A stretch of 46,285 nt of DNA from Alphaproteobacteria bacterium HGW-Alphaproteobacteria-1 (GCA_002842985.1 PHEQ01000018.1:57550-103834), one strand, 5' to 3'; positions 35,297-44,643 are shown, counted from the stretch's first letter. A program made the numbers and translations. The notes: generated by a model not told the origin, from the letters alone.

Positions 35297-36580
35297 TCAG
35301 GGAACGAGGCGCAACTGTTGCCGTGGGGCCGCGGTGCCGGTGCGCAGCGCGTCATAGGGATCGTCGGGGGCGAGCATCATGTCCACCACCTGACGCAGCA
35401 CCTGACGGCGGCCACGGGCGGAATAGAACCCGCCGGGAAGCTGGCTCGTTTCCAGCAGAAACCGGCGGTAATCGGCATAGGCGCGGCGGTCGGGGCGCTC
35501 GGCGCGGGCAAAGAACTCGGGCAGCGGCAGGGTCGAGACGAATTCCGGCTTGGCATAGACCGCCGCGCCGAAGGTGCGCAGCGGGATGCCGCGCCAGAGC
35601 ACCTGTTGCGCGGCGGTGGAATTGACGGTGACGGCGCTGCGCGCCTCGTCCAGAAGCGGCGCAAGCTTGCCGCCGCGCAGGTAATGCACCCGGTCACGCA
35701 GACCGTGCGCGGCGGTCAGCCGACGCAGCGTGGCACGGATGGGCGCGCGCCCGTCCTCGAGCGGATGCGCCTTGACGACAAGGTGATGATGCCCCGGCGC
35801 GCCGCGCGCGAACCCGTCGAGCACCACTTCGAGAAATTCGGTCATCGACGAGAACGGCGAATGCGCCTGAAACGAGGCGTCATGTTCAAGCTGCAACAGC
35901 ACGACATGATAGGGAAAACCGCCGGTGCGGATGCGCCATGTGGTGACGCGCCTCACAAGCGCCTGAACGGGCATGAAGAGGAGCCGTTTGAGATAGAGCG
36001 CGAATTCCTGCCCGACGCTGAGCGCGCGATGCGGGCGGAAGCGGCGATAGCGCTGGTTCAGGAAGAGGACGAAGCCGTGATAGAGCGCGCCGTAAAAGAT
36101 GTGCTGGCGCATGTCGCCCCAGCTGGCGGGGGGCAGGGCCGTGTCCATGTCGGACTGCGCCAGCGCCGCGCGCATCTCGTCCACGCTTGTCTCCATCAGG
36201 CGCGAATGGCCGTTCGAGCCGCCGCGCTCATAGGTGATCCAGTAGGGCCGCATATAGCCCTCTTCGAAGACATGCACGGTGATGTTTGCGGCGCGGGCGA
36301 TGGTCACCGCCTCGGCATGGATCGGGCGGGTATCGCCATAAAGCACAAGATCGGTGATGGCATGGTCAGCAATCAGGCGGCGCAGGGTTGCGGGCCATTG
36401 CTCGGGCGCGTCGCGGTAGGAAATGTAGCTTGCGCTTTCGGGCCAGAACGCGCGGTCGCCCATGTTGAAGCCGACGCGGTGGATGCGCCCCCCCGCCCGC
36501 CGCAGCATCTGCCCGAGTCGCCAGAAGAACGGCCCGTGCGGTCCCTGAAGGAACAGAAAGGCGCGGGCGGCTTGGGACAT
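35297..36580 (-). CDS. kpsS: Capsule Kdo-linker glycosyltransferase KpsS
   Basis: A 427-residue cytoplasmic enzyme. KpsS adds the first Kdo to the phosphatidylglycerol anchor of group 2 capsules, then KpsC extends it. Visible family blocks are FLFLQGPHGPFFWRLGQML at the N-terminus, LVLYGDTRPIHAEAV, VHVFEEGYMRPYWITYERGG, LVVKAHPLEDG and the late TVNSTAAQQVLWRGIPLRTFG, similar to the end of KpsC domains. It is separated from the export gene by 96 bp with its own promoter, so kpsS is probably a separate transcript. No strong promoter was found upstream of 36580. Confidence 0.93.
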   Translation of the reverse strand: MSQAARAFLFLQGPHGPFFWRLGQMLRRAGGRIHRVGFNMGDRAFWPESASYISYRDAPEQWPATLRRLIADHAITDLVLYGDTRPIHAEAVTIARAANITVHVFEEGYMRPYWITYERGGSNGHSRLMETSVDEMRAALAQSDMDTALPPASWGDMRQHIFYGALYHGFVLFLNQRYRRFRPHRALSVGQEFALYLKRLLFMPVQALVRRVTTWRIRTGGFPYHVVLLQLEHDASFQAHSPFSSMTEFLEVVLDGFARGAPGHHHLVVKAHPLEDGRAPIRATLRRLTAAHGLRDRVHYLRGGKLAPLLDEARSAVTVNSTAAQQVLWRGIPLRTFGAAVYAKPEFVSTLPLPEFFARAERPDRRAYADYRRFLLETSQLPGGFYSARGRRQVLRQVVDMMLAPDDPYDALRTGTAAPRQQLRLVP

Positions 36581-36719
36581 GTTCGGACTGACCGTTTGAC
36601 TGTTCTTGACGCTGTGTCATAGCGCGGAAATCCGGCGAAAATAAGCCTTTTGCGGTGCTGCCGCTTGTCTTGGTCCGCGCGCGGGGCTAGGCCATGGGGC
36701 AAAGAGCGGAGGGCGGGCC

Positions 36720-37307
36720 ATGTTCACGGGCATCATCACCGATATCGGGCGTATTGCCAGGATCGAGCGGCGTGGCGACATGCGCGCGCGATTGGGCACG
36801 GGCTATGACACGGGCCGGATCGACATCGGCGCCTCGATTGCCTGCGACGGGGTCTGTCTCACGGTGGTGGCGCTCGGGCCGGGCTGGTTCGAGGTCGATA
36901 TCTCTGCCGAAACGCTCTCCAGGACCAATCTGGGCGATTGGGCCGAAGGGGGCCGCGTCAATCTGGAGCGCGCGTTGCGGGTGGGGGACGAGCTGGGCGG
37001 GCATATCGTCTCGGGCCATGTGGACGGGTTGGCCGAGGTGATCGCGCGGCGCGAGGAGGGCGACAGCACGCGCCTCACCTTCCGCGCGCCTCAGGCTCTT
37101 GCGCGGTTCATCGCGCCCAAGGGGTCGGTCGCGCTCAACGGCACCTCGCTCACGGTGAACGAGGTTGCAGGCGACACGTTCGGCGTCAACCTCATCCCGC
37201 ACACGCAGACAGTGACGACCTGGGGCGAGGTCGCCGAGGGCTGTCGTGTCAACCTCGAGATCGACACGCTCGCGCGCTACGTGGCGCGGCTGGCCGAGGC
37301 GGGTTGA
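36720..37307 (+). CDS. ribE: Riboflavin synthase, alpha chain
   Basis: A 195-residue enzyme that converts two lumazines into riboflavin and a pyrimidine. The two lumazine-binding repeats are visible: MFTGIITDIGRI and GDELGGHIVSGHVDGLAEV at the starts, CDGVCLTVV and NGTSLTVNEV within each. Length is normal. In relatives ribE often sits with ribD and ribBA; here it stands alone between kpsS (divergent) and the DUF2189 gene (convergent). Confidence 0.97.
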   Translation: MFTGIITDIGRIARIERRGDMRARLGTGYDTGRIDIGASIACDGVCLTVVALGPGWFEVDISAETLSRTNLGDWAEGGRVNLERALRVGDELGGHIVSGHVDGLAEVIARREEGDSTRLTFRAPQALARFIAPKGSVALNGTSLTVNEVAGDTFGVNLIPHTQTVTTWGEVAEGCRVNLEIDTLARYVARLAEAG

Positions 37308-37322
37308 GCGCCTTTTGCCGCT

Positions 37323-38183
37323 TCAGTCTTGCGGCACGGCGGCGCGGTAGAGATGCCATGTCGCGTGCCCCAGCACCGGCAGCACCAGCGCCAGTCCCAG
37401 AAAGGCGGGCAGCGCGCCAAGAAACATCGCCACGCCCACGATCAGCCCCCAACGGGCCACCACGGCGGGGCTGGCGCGGGCCACGTCGAGTGAGCTGAGC
37501 ACTGCCTGAACGACGCCCGCGCGCCGGTTGATCAGCATCGGAAAGGCCACGAAGCTTGTCGCCAGCACCAGGGCCGCGAAACCGAGCCCCACACCCATGC
37601 CGAGCACGATCATGAGCCAGCCCGCGCCGGTGGTCAGAACCTCGCGCAGAAAGGCCCCGACCGTGTCGGGCATGGCCGCCCCAAGCGTCAGCGCATGGAT
37701 CACATGCGCGGCGTAAAGCCATGTCAGAAACACCGCCACAAGCCCCGCGCCGAGAACGATAACCGGCACGATCACGCGGGTGCGCATCACGTCAAAGGCC
37801 GCGCCCCAGCCCACGACCGCGCCGCTTTCGCGCTGGCGGCTCATCTCGTATAGGCCGGTCGCCACCACCGGCCCCAGCAGGATGAACCCGCCCGCCAGTG
37901 GAAACACCATCTCGAGCCGCGCGCCATGAAACGCCACCAGCGTCAGCACGAGGCCGATCACCGGATAGATCGCCATCAGAAAGATCACGTCGCTGCGCAG
38001 GGCGGTGAAATCCGCAAGCCCCTTGCGCAGGGCCTCGCGCAGGTCGGCCTCGGTCAGCGCGCGCACGGCGGGCGGGGCCGCCGCGCTGCCGCTCAACCCG
38101 TCATGCGCCTCGGCGGCTTCGTGACCGGCGCCGATGGCCGCCCGCGCTAGCCAGGTCAGCGGGTTTCCGATTGTCTGTGCCAT
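37323..38183 (-). CDS. DUF2189 integral membrane protein
   Basis: A 286-residue inner-membrane protein with six hydrophobic helices between residues about 75 and 280. The start at 38183 (MAQTIGNPLTWLARAAIGAG) has GGGAGGA before it. Family marks are LREALRKGLADFTALRSDVIF before the first helix, then YPVIGLVLT, GPVVATGLYEMSRQRE and VARWGLIVGVAMFLG. The family is common in Rhodobacteraceae, often near cytochrome oxidase genes, and its function is unknown. Here it is convergent to ribE with 15 bp between stops. Confidence 0.88.
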   Translation of the reverse strand: MAQTIGNPLTWLARAAIGAGHEAAEAHDGLSGSAAAPPAVRALTEADLREALRKGLADFTALRSDVIFLMAIYPVIGLVLTLVAFHGARLEMVFPLAGGFILLGPVVATGLYEMSRQRESGAVVGWGAAFDVMRTRVIVPVIVLGAGLVAVFLTWLYAAHVIHALTLGAAMPDTVGAFLREVLTTGAGWLMIVLGMGVGLGFAALVLATSFVAFPMLINRRAGVVQAVLSSLDVARASPAVVARWGLIVGVAMFLGALPAFLGLALVLPVLGHATWHLYRAAVPQD

Positions 38184-38318
38184 TGCGTCCTCCCCGGATG
38201 GTTGACGCCTTGAGTCTACCACGCGCAACACCCTGCGTCGCATCACGATCCGGCGACGGGGCGGCTTGTGCCCGGACGCGGCGCGCGCCATGGTCTGCCC
38301 TGAAAATCGGAGGACGGA

Positions 38319-39491
38319 ATGCGATTTGCGGCGGTGACGGAGCGGCTGGCGGGCTTGGGCGGGGCAAAATGGGCGGTGCATACGCGCGCCGTCGAGATGG
38401 CCGCCGAGGGGCGCGACGTGATCCGGCTGACCATCGGCGAGCCAGACGTGCCTGCGCCCGAGACGCTCATCGAGGCGGCGACGCGGGCGATGCGCGCGGG
38501 GCGCACGGGCTATTCCAACGGGCGCGGCGAGCCGGGGCTGCGCCGTGCGCTGGCCGCGCAGTATTCCGCGCGGCGCGGGCGTTCGTTCGGTGCCGATCAG
38601 GTGATCTGCTTTCCCGGCACGCAAACGGCGCTTTACGCGGTGATGGCGGCGCTGGTCGGACCCGGCGACACGGTCCTTGTGGGCGACCCGATGTATGCCA
38701 CCTATGAGGGGGTGATCCGGGCCACCGGGGCCGGGATGGTAACGGTGCCGCTTGACCCTGCGCGCGGGTTTCGCATGGCGGCGGGGGATGTGGCGGCGCG
38801 GGTGGACGGGCACGCGCGGGTCTTGTTGCTCAACACGCCGCACAACCCGACCGGCGCGCTGTTGACCCCCGAGGATATCGCCGCGCTTGGCGCGGTGGCG
38901 CGGGCGCACGACCTCTGGATTGTGGTGGACGAGGTCTATGAGGAGCTTGTGTTCGAGGGCGCGCGCTTTGCCTCGCCCCTGTCGCTGCCCGATCTGGCAG
39001 ACCGGGTGATCGCGGTTTCGTCCATCTCCAAGAGCCATGCGGCGCCAGGAATGCGCAGCGGCTGGTGCGTCGGCCCGCAACGCTTCATCGAGGCGCTGTT
39101 GCCGCTCGCGGAGGTGATGCTGTTCGGCAATCAGCCGTTCCTTGCCGACATGACCGAAGCGGCGATTCGTGACGGCTCGGCGGTCGCGGGCGGAATGCGC
39201 GCGCGCTATGCGGCGCGGGCCGCGCGGCTGGCTGCGGCGCTGAACGACGCAGGCCGTCTGCGGGTGCACCGCCCCGAGGCGGGTATGTTCGCGATGGTGG
39301 ATGTGGCAGCGACCGGCATGGACGGCGAGAGCTATGCCTTTGATCTGTTAGTGCGCACGGGCGTCGCCGTCATGCCCGGCACCTCCTTCGGCGACACGCT
39401 GCGCACCTGGGTGCGCGTGGCGCTCACGGTCGATGACGCGGCGTTCGACACGGCGGTGGCGCGGATCCTGCGTCATGCGGGTGGTCTGTGA
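38319..39491 (+). CDS. Class I pyridoxal-phosphate aminotransferase
   Basis: A 390-residue fold-type I enzyme. The PLP lysine is Lys238 (SSISKSHAAPGMRSGW); the cofactor-binding Asn176 (TPHNPTGA) and Asp204 (VVDEVYEEL) are in place. The N-terminus, MRFAAVTERLAGLGGAKWAV, and motif GDPMYATYEGV are reminiscent of arginine-pyruvate transaminase AruH and its aspartate aminotransferase-like relatives. The amino-acid substrate cannot be fixed from sequence. GGAGGACGG precedes the ATG. It is followed after 141 bp by the first porin gene, which has its own promoter. Confidence 0.9.
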   Translation: MRFAAVTERLAGLGGAKWAVHTRAVEMAAEGRDVIRLTIGEPDVPAPETLIEAATRAMRAGRTGYSNGRGEPGLRRALAAQYSARRGRSFGADQVICFPGTQTALYAVMAALVGPGDTVLVGDPMYATYEGVIRATGAGMVTVPLDPARGFRMAAGDVAARVDGHARVLLLNTPHNPTGALLTPEDIAALGAVARAHDLWIVVDEVYEELVFEGARFASPLSLPDLADRVIAVSSISKSHAAPGMRSGWCVGPQRFIEALLPLAEVMLFGNQPFLADMTEAAIRDGSAVAGGMRARYAARAARLAAALNDAGRLRVHRPEAGMFAMVDVAATGMDGESYAFDLLVRTGVAVMPGTSFGDTLRTWVRVALTVDDAAFDTAVARILRHAGGL

Positions 39492-39540
39492 TTTTCGCGC
39501 CACAGGCGTGAGTTGCATGAGGGCCACCATTTGAGAGGCG

Positions 39541-39569
39541 TTGACACCTCGATGCCGACGCACACAGTA
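39541..39569 (+). promoter_or_regulatory. Candidate promoter of porin 1
   Basis: TTGACA at 39541-39546, a perfect -35 box, with ACAGTA at 39564-39569 after a 17-base spacer as a weak -10 box. A related GTTGACTCCGATG stands before porin 3 (42452). The leader to the TTG start at 39633 would be about 55 bases. Confidence 0.45.
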
Positions 39570-39632
39570 GCGTATCGCCCATGGGCAAAAACAGTGCGGT
39601 CGACAAGAGCCGCATACCAGGAGGGACATCCT

Positions 39633-40823
39633 TTGAAAAAGCAGCTTCTGAGCACAACCGCAATTGCCGCAGGTCTGGCCATGGCCGCGCCGGCCGGTGC
39701 GCAGGAATGGGACATGACATGGGGCGGCTACTACACGGCCCATGTGGCCTATGCCTCGGTCGATTCGAACACGGCCGCGCTTGCGGGGTCCGATTTTGAC
39801 GGGGTGGATACCTATGGCGAGGCGCAGATCAGCTTTACGCCGTCGGTAACGCTCGATAACGGTCTGACCTTCGGCGTCAATGTCGAATACGAGACCAAGA
39901 ACAACGCCGCCGCCTTTGTCGATACCTCCTTCATGACGATCGAGCACGAGCGCCTGGGCCGCATCGAACTCGGCAACACGGATTCGGTCGGCTACAAGAT
40001 GATCGTCTCGGCACCGCAGGTCGATGGCTCGCTCTGGATCAACTCGCCCTCGATCTCGGGCTTCATCCCGCTCTCGGCCGGGGTGGGCGGCAACCTGCCG
40101 TGGAATTTCCAGCAGGCGGCGCTGTCCTCCTTTACCGAGGTGCTGGGCAACGAACAGGTGCCGCGCATCAGCTATTACTCGCCCTCCTTCTCTGGCCTCA
40201 CGCTCGGCATCTCCTATGCCGCGACGGTCACGGACACGGCGTTTTCGGCGGCCAACAGCCCGGGCAAGGCCGGTAATAACGGCGGTGTGAACCGCAATAT
40301 CGGCGTCACCGACGTGGTCGATATCGCGGCCGCCTACGAGCGGTCCTTCAACGGTATCGACCTCAATCTCGCGGCGCGCTACGGCATGGCCGAGAGCAAT
40401 ATCGCGGGCACGAGCGATCCCGATGTCTGGACGGTGGGCGGCACGCTCGGCTTTGCCGGGTTCGTCTTCGGCGGTTCCTATGGCGAGAACGACAACGGCG
40501 GCCTCATGCCCGACGAGGAGGGCTGGAGCCTCGGGATCACCTACGACTTTGCCGGTCCCTGGCTGATCGGCCTCGATACCTATCAGGGCGAGTGGAAGGG
40601 CACCGGCGCCGGGTCGGGCGACAAGGCTGAATACGAGGCCTACCAGATCATTGCCAGCCGCGATCTCGGGCCGGGCGTGAACTGGACGGTCTATGGAATC
40701 TATGCCGAAGGCACCGTGAATGGCGATGCCGGGGGCACGTTCGCAGCGATTGCCGGGGGTCCTGTGGCAAATACCTCGGTCGAGGGCACGATCATCGGCA
40801 CCTCGATCAATCTCTCGTTCTGA
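39633..40823 (+). CDS. Outer-membrane porin 1
   Basis: A 396-residue trimeric-porin-like beta-barrel. The start is TTG: it is preceded by a very good AGGAGGG at seven bases, and it opens a clear signal peptide (MKKQLLSTTAIAAGLAMAAP, cleavage after AGA, mature QEWDM). The mature protein begins with a strand TWGGYYTAHVAYAS, continues with many alternating strands and ends in SINLSF, with the terminal Phe needed for BAM-dependent insertion. A conserved NGLTFGVNVEYETKN and LGRIELGNTDSVGYKM mark the alphaproteobacterial porin type. It is the most divergent of the three tandem copies. A terminator follows at 40859. Confidence 0.93.
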   Translation: MKKQLLSTTAIAAGLAMAAPAGAQEWDMTWGGYYTAHVAYASVDSNTAALAGSDFDGVDTYGEAQISFTPSVTLDNGLTFGVNVEYETKNNAAAFVDTSFMTIEHERLGRIELGNTDSVGYKMIVSAPQVDGSLWINSPSISGFIPLSAGVGGNLPWNFQQAALSSFTEVLGNEQVPRISYYSPSFSGLTLGISYAATVTDTAFSAANSPGKAGNNGGVNRNIGVTDVVDIAAAYERSFNGIDLNLAARYGMAESNIAGTSDPDVWTVGGTLGFAGFVFGGSYGENDNGGLMPDEEGWSLGITYDFAGPWLIGLDTYQGEWKGTGAGSGDKAEYEAYQIIASRDLGPGVNWTVYGIYAEGTVNGDAGGTFAAIAGGPVANTSVEGTIIGTSINLSF

Positions 40824-40858
40824 TCTTTCGCCCCCGGACCTCGGGGGGTCTGGACAGC

Positions 40859-40891
40859 GGCGCGCGGGGCAACCTGCGCGCCCTTTGTTTT
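40859..40891 (+). terminator. Terminator after porin 1
   Basis: GGCGCGC (40859-40865) pairs with GCGCGCC (40876-40882), followed by CTTTGTTTT. A standard intrinsic terminator 35 bases after the stop codon. Confidence 0.75.
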
Positions 40892-41076
40892 CCATGGCAT
40901 GTCATTGATGCCGCCGCGCGCGCGGCGATTGTGTGTCCTGCGCGTCACGGTTGCAGGGGGCCAGGGGCCGCTCACGGGGAGTTGCTTTGCCCGTGAGGTC
41001 CGCGTCGCTCACCCTCGTGTGAGCCAAAGCGCGGATGCCGCGCAGCGGCTCTACCCACTCACCGAGGACATTACTC

Positions 41077-42264
41077 ATGAAACAACACCTGCTTGGAACA
41101 AGCGCGATTGCCCTTGGCGTCGCGTTGGGGGCACCTGCGAGCGCCCAGGAATGGAATATGAAATGGGGCGGTTTCTATAACTTCCATGTCGCCTATTCGT
41201 CCTTCGATTCCGACACTGCCGCGCATGTCGGCACGGATTTCGACGGGGTCGGCACCTTCACCAACGCGGAAATCCACTTCAAGCCGTCGATCACGCTCGA
41301 TAACGGCCTGACCTTTGGTATCGACGTGCAATACGAGGCGCTGAATACGGGGGGCGCGACGGTTGACGAATCGTTCCTGTCGATCTCGTCGGACACGCTC
41401 GGGCGCATCGACCTCGGCAACGAGAACTCGGCCGGCTACAAGATGATGGTCTCCGCACCGCAGGTCAAAGGCGTGCTCGGCATCAACACCGGCACGCTCT
41501 CGGGCTTCATCCCGCTCAACATCGGCCAGGGCGGCAACCTGCCATGGAACTTCCGTCAGGCGGCGATCTCGTCGGGGATCGAGGTGCTGGGCAACAACGA
41601 CGTGCCGCGCATCACCTATTACACGCCCTCTTTCAACGGCCTGACGCTGGGCGTGTCCTATGCTGCCAACAGCAACGTCTTCTCGGCGTCCAGCTCCAAC
41701 CCCAACGCCGGCAATAACGGCGGTGTGAATCGCAACATCGGCGTCACCGACATCTGGGATATCGGTCTGGTCTACAAGCAGTCCTTCAACGGCGTCGATG
41801 TGAATCTTGCCGCGCGGTATGGCACGGCGGAGAACAACACCGGGTTTGCCGGCACGGACGATCCCGACGTCTGGGCGGTCGGTGCGACCTTAGGCTATGC
41901 CGGTTGGAGCTTTGGCGGCCATTACGGCGAGAACGACAATGGCGGCCTCCTGCCCGATCAGGAAGGCTGGAGCCTCGGTGTGACCTATGACCTTCCCGGC
42001 CCGTGGGACATCGGGTTCGACACGTTCCAGGGCGAATGGGATGACAATATCGGCGGCGAGGCCGAATACGAGGCCTATCAGCTGGCCGCCAGCCGGTCGC
42101 TGGGCAAGGGCGTGCGCTGGGCGGTCTACGCGATCTATGCCGAGGGCACGGTCAACGGTAATGGCTTCAACAACGTCCCGGCGCCGGGCGTAGCCAATTC
42201 CGTTAACGCCAACACACAGGTCGAGGGCACGATCATCGCCACCTCGATCAACCTGAGCTTCTGA
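41077..42264 (+). CDS. Outer-membrane porin 2
   Basis: A 395-residue porin paralogous to its two neighbours. The start is ATG at 41077 with GAGGA upstream; signal peptide MKQHLLGTSAIALGVALGAP, mature from about QEWNM. The barrel pattern, the long shared blocks (LGRIDLGNENSAGYKMMVSA, GGNLPWNFRQAAISS, VPRITYYTPSFNGLTLGVSY) and the C-terminal SINLSF are as in porin 3, to which it is closer than to porin 1. Differences concentrate in loops, for example after SYAANSNVFSASSS, which should line the channel mouth. Unlike porins 1 and 3 it uses ATG and lacks the GGAGGGACA leader. Confidence 0.93.
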   Translation: MKQHLLGTSAIALGVALGAPASAQEWNMKWGGFYNFHVAYSSFDSDTAAHVGTDFDGVGTFTNAEIHFKPSITLDNGLTFGIDVQYEALNTGGATVDESFLSISSDTLGRIDLGNENSAGYKMMVSAPQVKGVLGINTGTLSGFIPLNIGQGGNLPWNFRQAAISSGIEVLGNNDVPRITYYTPSFNGLTLGVSYAANSNVFSASSSNPNAGNNGGVNRNIGVTDIWDIGLVYKQSFNGVDVNLAARYGTAENNTGFAGTDDPDVWAVGATLGYAGWSFGGHYGENDNGGLLPDQEGWSLGVTYDLPGPWDIGFDTFQGEWDDNIGGEAEYEAYQLAASRSLGKGVRWAVYAIYAEGTVNGNGFNNVPAPGVANSVNANTQVEGTIIATSINLSF

Positions 42265-42280
42265 ACCGACGGCACGAGAG

Positions 42281-42305
42281 GGGGGCGCGGCGTGCCCGCG
42301 CCCCC
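42281..42305 (+). terminator. Hairpin after porin 2
   Basis: GGGGGCGCGG (42281-42290) and CCGCGCCCCC (42296-42305) form a perfect 10-bp stem 17 bases after the stop codon. No T-run follows, so it may pause transcription or protect the 3' end rather than terminate fully. Confidence 0.55.
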
Positions 42306-42547
42306 GTCACGACGGGCCCTGATCACGACGCGGGTTCCTTCCTGTAACTTCCTTTCAATTCCGGCATTTTGTGCCCTTGGCCGCCTGTCCGAAAGGTGTG
42401 TGGTTTCTGCGCCACATTCCCGACAGGAAGCGCGCCGGCAGGGGGGGCTGCGTTGACTCCGATGGCGGGTTTGGCGCATTTGATCGTCAAGCCGTGTCAA
42501 TGACTGGTGCGGCGGTTATGAAATCTTGCTTCTGAGGAGGGACACCC

Positions 42548-43717
42548 TTGAAAAAGCATCTTCTGAGCACCAGCGCGATCGCACTCGGCGTCGCCATGGC
42601 TGCACCGGCTTCGGCCCAGGAATGGAACATGACGTGGGGCGGTTTCCACAACACCCACGTTGGATATGTCAACGTCGACAACGACGTGACCCCCGGCGCT
42701 GACTGGGACGGCGTTGACACCTACACCAACGCTGAAATCATCTTCAAGCCGTCGGTCACCCTCGACAACGGCCTGACCTTCGGCATCGACGTCCAGTACG
42801 AAGCGAAGAACACCGGCGGCGCGATCATCGACGAATCGTTCATGTCGATCTCGTCGGACACGCTTGGCCGCATCGACCTCGGCAACGAGAACTCGGCTGG
42901 CTACAAGATGATGGTTGCAGCCCCCCAGGTCGGCGGCGTGATCGGCATCAACTCGCCGTCGGTGTCGGGCTTCATCCCGATCTCGACCGGCAACGGTGGT
43001 AACCTGCCCTGGAACTTCCGTCAGGCCGCGATTTCGTCCTACACCGAGGTTCTCGGCAACAACGACGTGCCGCGCATCACCTACTACACCCCGTCGTTCA
43101 ACGGTCTGACCCTCGGCGTGTCCTATGCCGCAACGGTCAACGGCGGCTTCTCGGCAGCCAACAGCAACAACAATGCCGGTAACAACGCCGGTGTTGACCG
43201 CAACACCGGCGTGACCGACATCTGGGATATCGGCATCGGCTACAAGCAGTCGTTCAACGGTGTCGACATCAACTTCGGCGCGCGTTACGGCACCGCCGAG
43301 AACAACACCGGCATCGCCGGCACCAACGATCCCGATACCTGGGGCGTGGGCGCGACCATCGGCGTGGCCGGTTGGACGTTTGGCGGCAGCTATACCGAAA
43401 ACGACAACGGCAACCTGGCACCCGATCAGGAAGGCTGGAGCCTTGGGGTGACCTATGACATCCCCGGCCCGTGGTCGATTGGTTTCGACACCTATCAGGG
43501 TGAATGGAACGGCGTCGGGGCAGGGAATGGCGACCAAGCCGAATACGAGGCATATCAGCTCGCGGCCAGCCGCACGCTGGGCAAAGGCGTCCGTTGGACG
43601 ATCTACGCCGTCTATGCCGAAGGTTCGGTCAACGCCGATCTCGGCGGCACGTTCGGCAACGCGAACACCGAAGTCGAAGGCACGCTCATCGCGACCTCGA
43701 TCAACCTGTCGTTCTGA
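42548..43717 (+). CDS. Outer-membrane porin 3
   Basis: A 389-residue porin starting at TTG with GAGGAGGGACACCC directly before it, almost the same leader as porin 1. Signal peptide MKKHLLSTSAIALGVAMAAP, mature from QEWNM. It ends SINLSF like the others. Its codons are the most selective of the three: Asn almost always AAC, Phe TTC, Asp mostly GAC, Tyr mostly TAC, as in very highly expressed genes. I infer that it is the main porin of the three. A strong intrinsic terminator follows at 43741. Confidence 0.95.
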   Translation: MKKHLLSTSAIALGVAMAAPASAQEWNMTWGGFHNTHVGYVNVDNDVTPGADWDGVDTYTNAEIIFKPSVTLDNGLTFGIDVQYEAKNTGGAIIDESFMSISSDTLGRIDLGNENSAGYKMMVAAPQVGGVIGINSPSVSGFIPISTGNGGNLPWNFRQAAISSYTEVLGNNDVPRITYYTPSFNGLTLGVSYAATVNGGFSAANSNNNAGNNAGVDRNTGVTDIWDIGIGYKQSFNGVDINFGARYGTAENNTGIAGTNDPDTWGVGATIGVAGWTFGGSYTENDNGNLAPDQEGWSLGVTYDIPGPWSIGFDTYQGEWNGVGAGNGDQAEYEAYQLAASRTLGKGVRWTIYAVYAEGSVNADLGGTFGNANTEVEGTLIATSINLSF

Positions 43718-43740
43718 TCGACCGGTTCACAATCTGAAGG

Positions 43741-43770
43741 GGCGGGGGGTGACATTTCCCCCCGCCTTTT
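43741..43770 (+). terminator. Intrinsic terminator after porin 3
   Basis: GGCGGGGGG (43741-43749) pairs perfectly with CCCCCCGCC (43758-43766) and is followed by TTTTCT. The clearest terminator in the window; it separates the porins from the sulfotransferase pair. Confidence 0.85.
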
Positions 43771-43812
43771 CTATTCCGGGGCCCAAACCGGCATGACACC
43801 TTGGGGATCCAC

Positions 43813-44643
43813 ATGAAACGCAGCATCGTCTGGCTCGCCTCCTATCCGAAGTCGGGCAACACCTGGACGCGGGTTTTCCTTGCCAATTACCTGCTCAATA
43901 CCTCCGCGCCGCTGTCTATCAACGAGGTGAGGCGCGTCGGCTCGGGCGATTCCATGGCCGCCGCCTATCACGCCGTGGCGGGGCGCAAGCTCGACCTCAA
44001 CCGCGTGGCGCTGGTTCTGCAATATCGCCACAAGGTGCTGCGCGGCATCGTCAACAACAATGCCGACATCAATTTCGTCAAGACCCACAATGCCCGCGTG
44101 ACCGCCTATGAGGTGGAGCTGATCCCCGAGGCATTCACCCGTGCCTCGATCTACATCATGCGCAACCCGCTCGACATGGTGCTGTCCTATGCGCGCCATT
44201 ACGCGATGAGCCACGAAGACGCGGTCGAGCGCATCACCCATCCCGAGAACGCCAACCTGCCGACCGAGACATCGGTCGCCGATTTCCTCGGAACCTGGGA
44301 AAACCATGTGCAAAGCTGGGTGAAATACGCGCCCTGGCCGCAGCTTGTCCTGCGCTACGAGGACCTGCTTGAAGATCCCGAGACGCAGTTTTCCCGCGTG
44401 CTCAGCCATATCGGCGTGCCGGTGGACCCTGAGCGGCTTCAACGGGCGATCGGGTTTTCCAGTTTTGACGTGCTGTCAAAGCAGGAAGAAGAGACCGGCT
44501 TCATCGAGAAACCGAAGGAAAGCGAAAAGTTCTTCGGCAAGGGCCAGAAGGATCAGTGGAAAACCGACCTTGATCCCGCGCTTGCCGATATCATCCGCGA
44601 CAAGCTGGGCACGACGATGAAACGCTACGGGTATCTGGAATGA
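43813..44643 (+). CDS. Sulfotransferase 1
   Basis: A 276-residue PAPS-dependent sulfotransferase. The 5'-phosphosulfate loop is SYPKSGNTW (10-18) at the very N-terminus and the 3'-phosphate site is IYIMRNPLDMVLSYARH (about 115-131); FFGKGQKDQWKTDLD near the C-terminus is the conserved nucleotide-closing segment. It has no signal peptide, so it acts in the cytoplasm. GGGGAT precedes the ATG at 43813; a TTG at 43801 is possible but weaker. The acceptor is unknown: sugar, lipid or small alcohol. Its stop overlaps the start of the next sulfotransferase. Confidence 0.92.
   Translation: MKRSIVWLASYPKSGNTWTRVFLANYLLNTSAPLSINEVRRVGSGDSMAAAYHAVAGRKLDLNRVALVLQYRHKVLRGIVNNNADINFVKTHNARVTAYEVELIPEAFTRASIYIMRNPLDMVLSYARHYAMSHEDAVERITHPENANLPTETSVADFLGTWENHVQSWVKYAPWPQLVLRYEDLLEDPETQFSRVLSHIGVPVDPERLQRAIGFSSFDVLSKQEEETGFIEKPKESEKFFGKGQKDQWKTDLDPALADIIRDKLGTTMKRYGYLE

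Noticed and set aside
34046..36622. An 858-codon plus-strand frame across kpsS, the export gene and kpsC
   Set aside because: All three minus-strand genes have clear family motifs, signal peptide or lipobox; the plus-strand product has no recognisable domain.
37323..39269. A 648-codon minus-strand frame joining DUF2189 to sequence antisense to the aminotransferase
   Set aside because: Only the part after 38183 resembles DUF2189; the rest lies opposite a well-supported aminotransferase. No fusion is needed.
39633..43717. Direct repeats that might be a satellite or an array
   Set aside because: The repetition is explained by three full porin paralogues with separate leaders and ends; there are no short regular spacers as in CRISPR.
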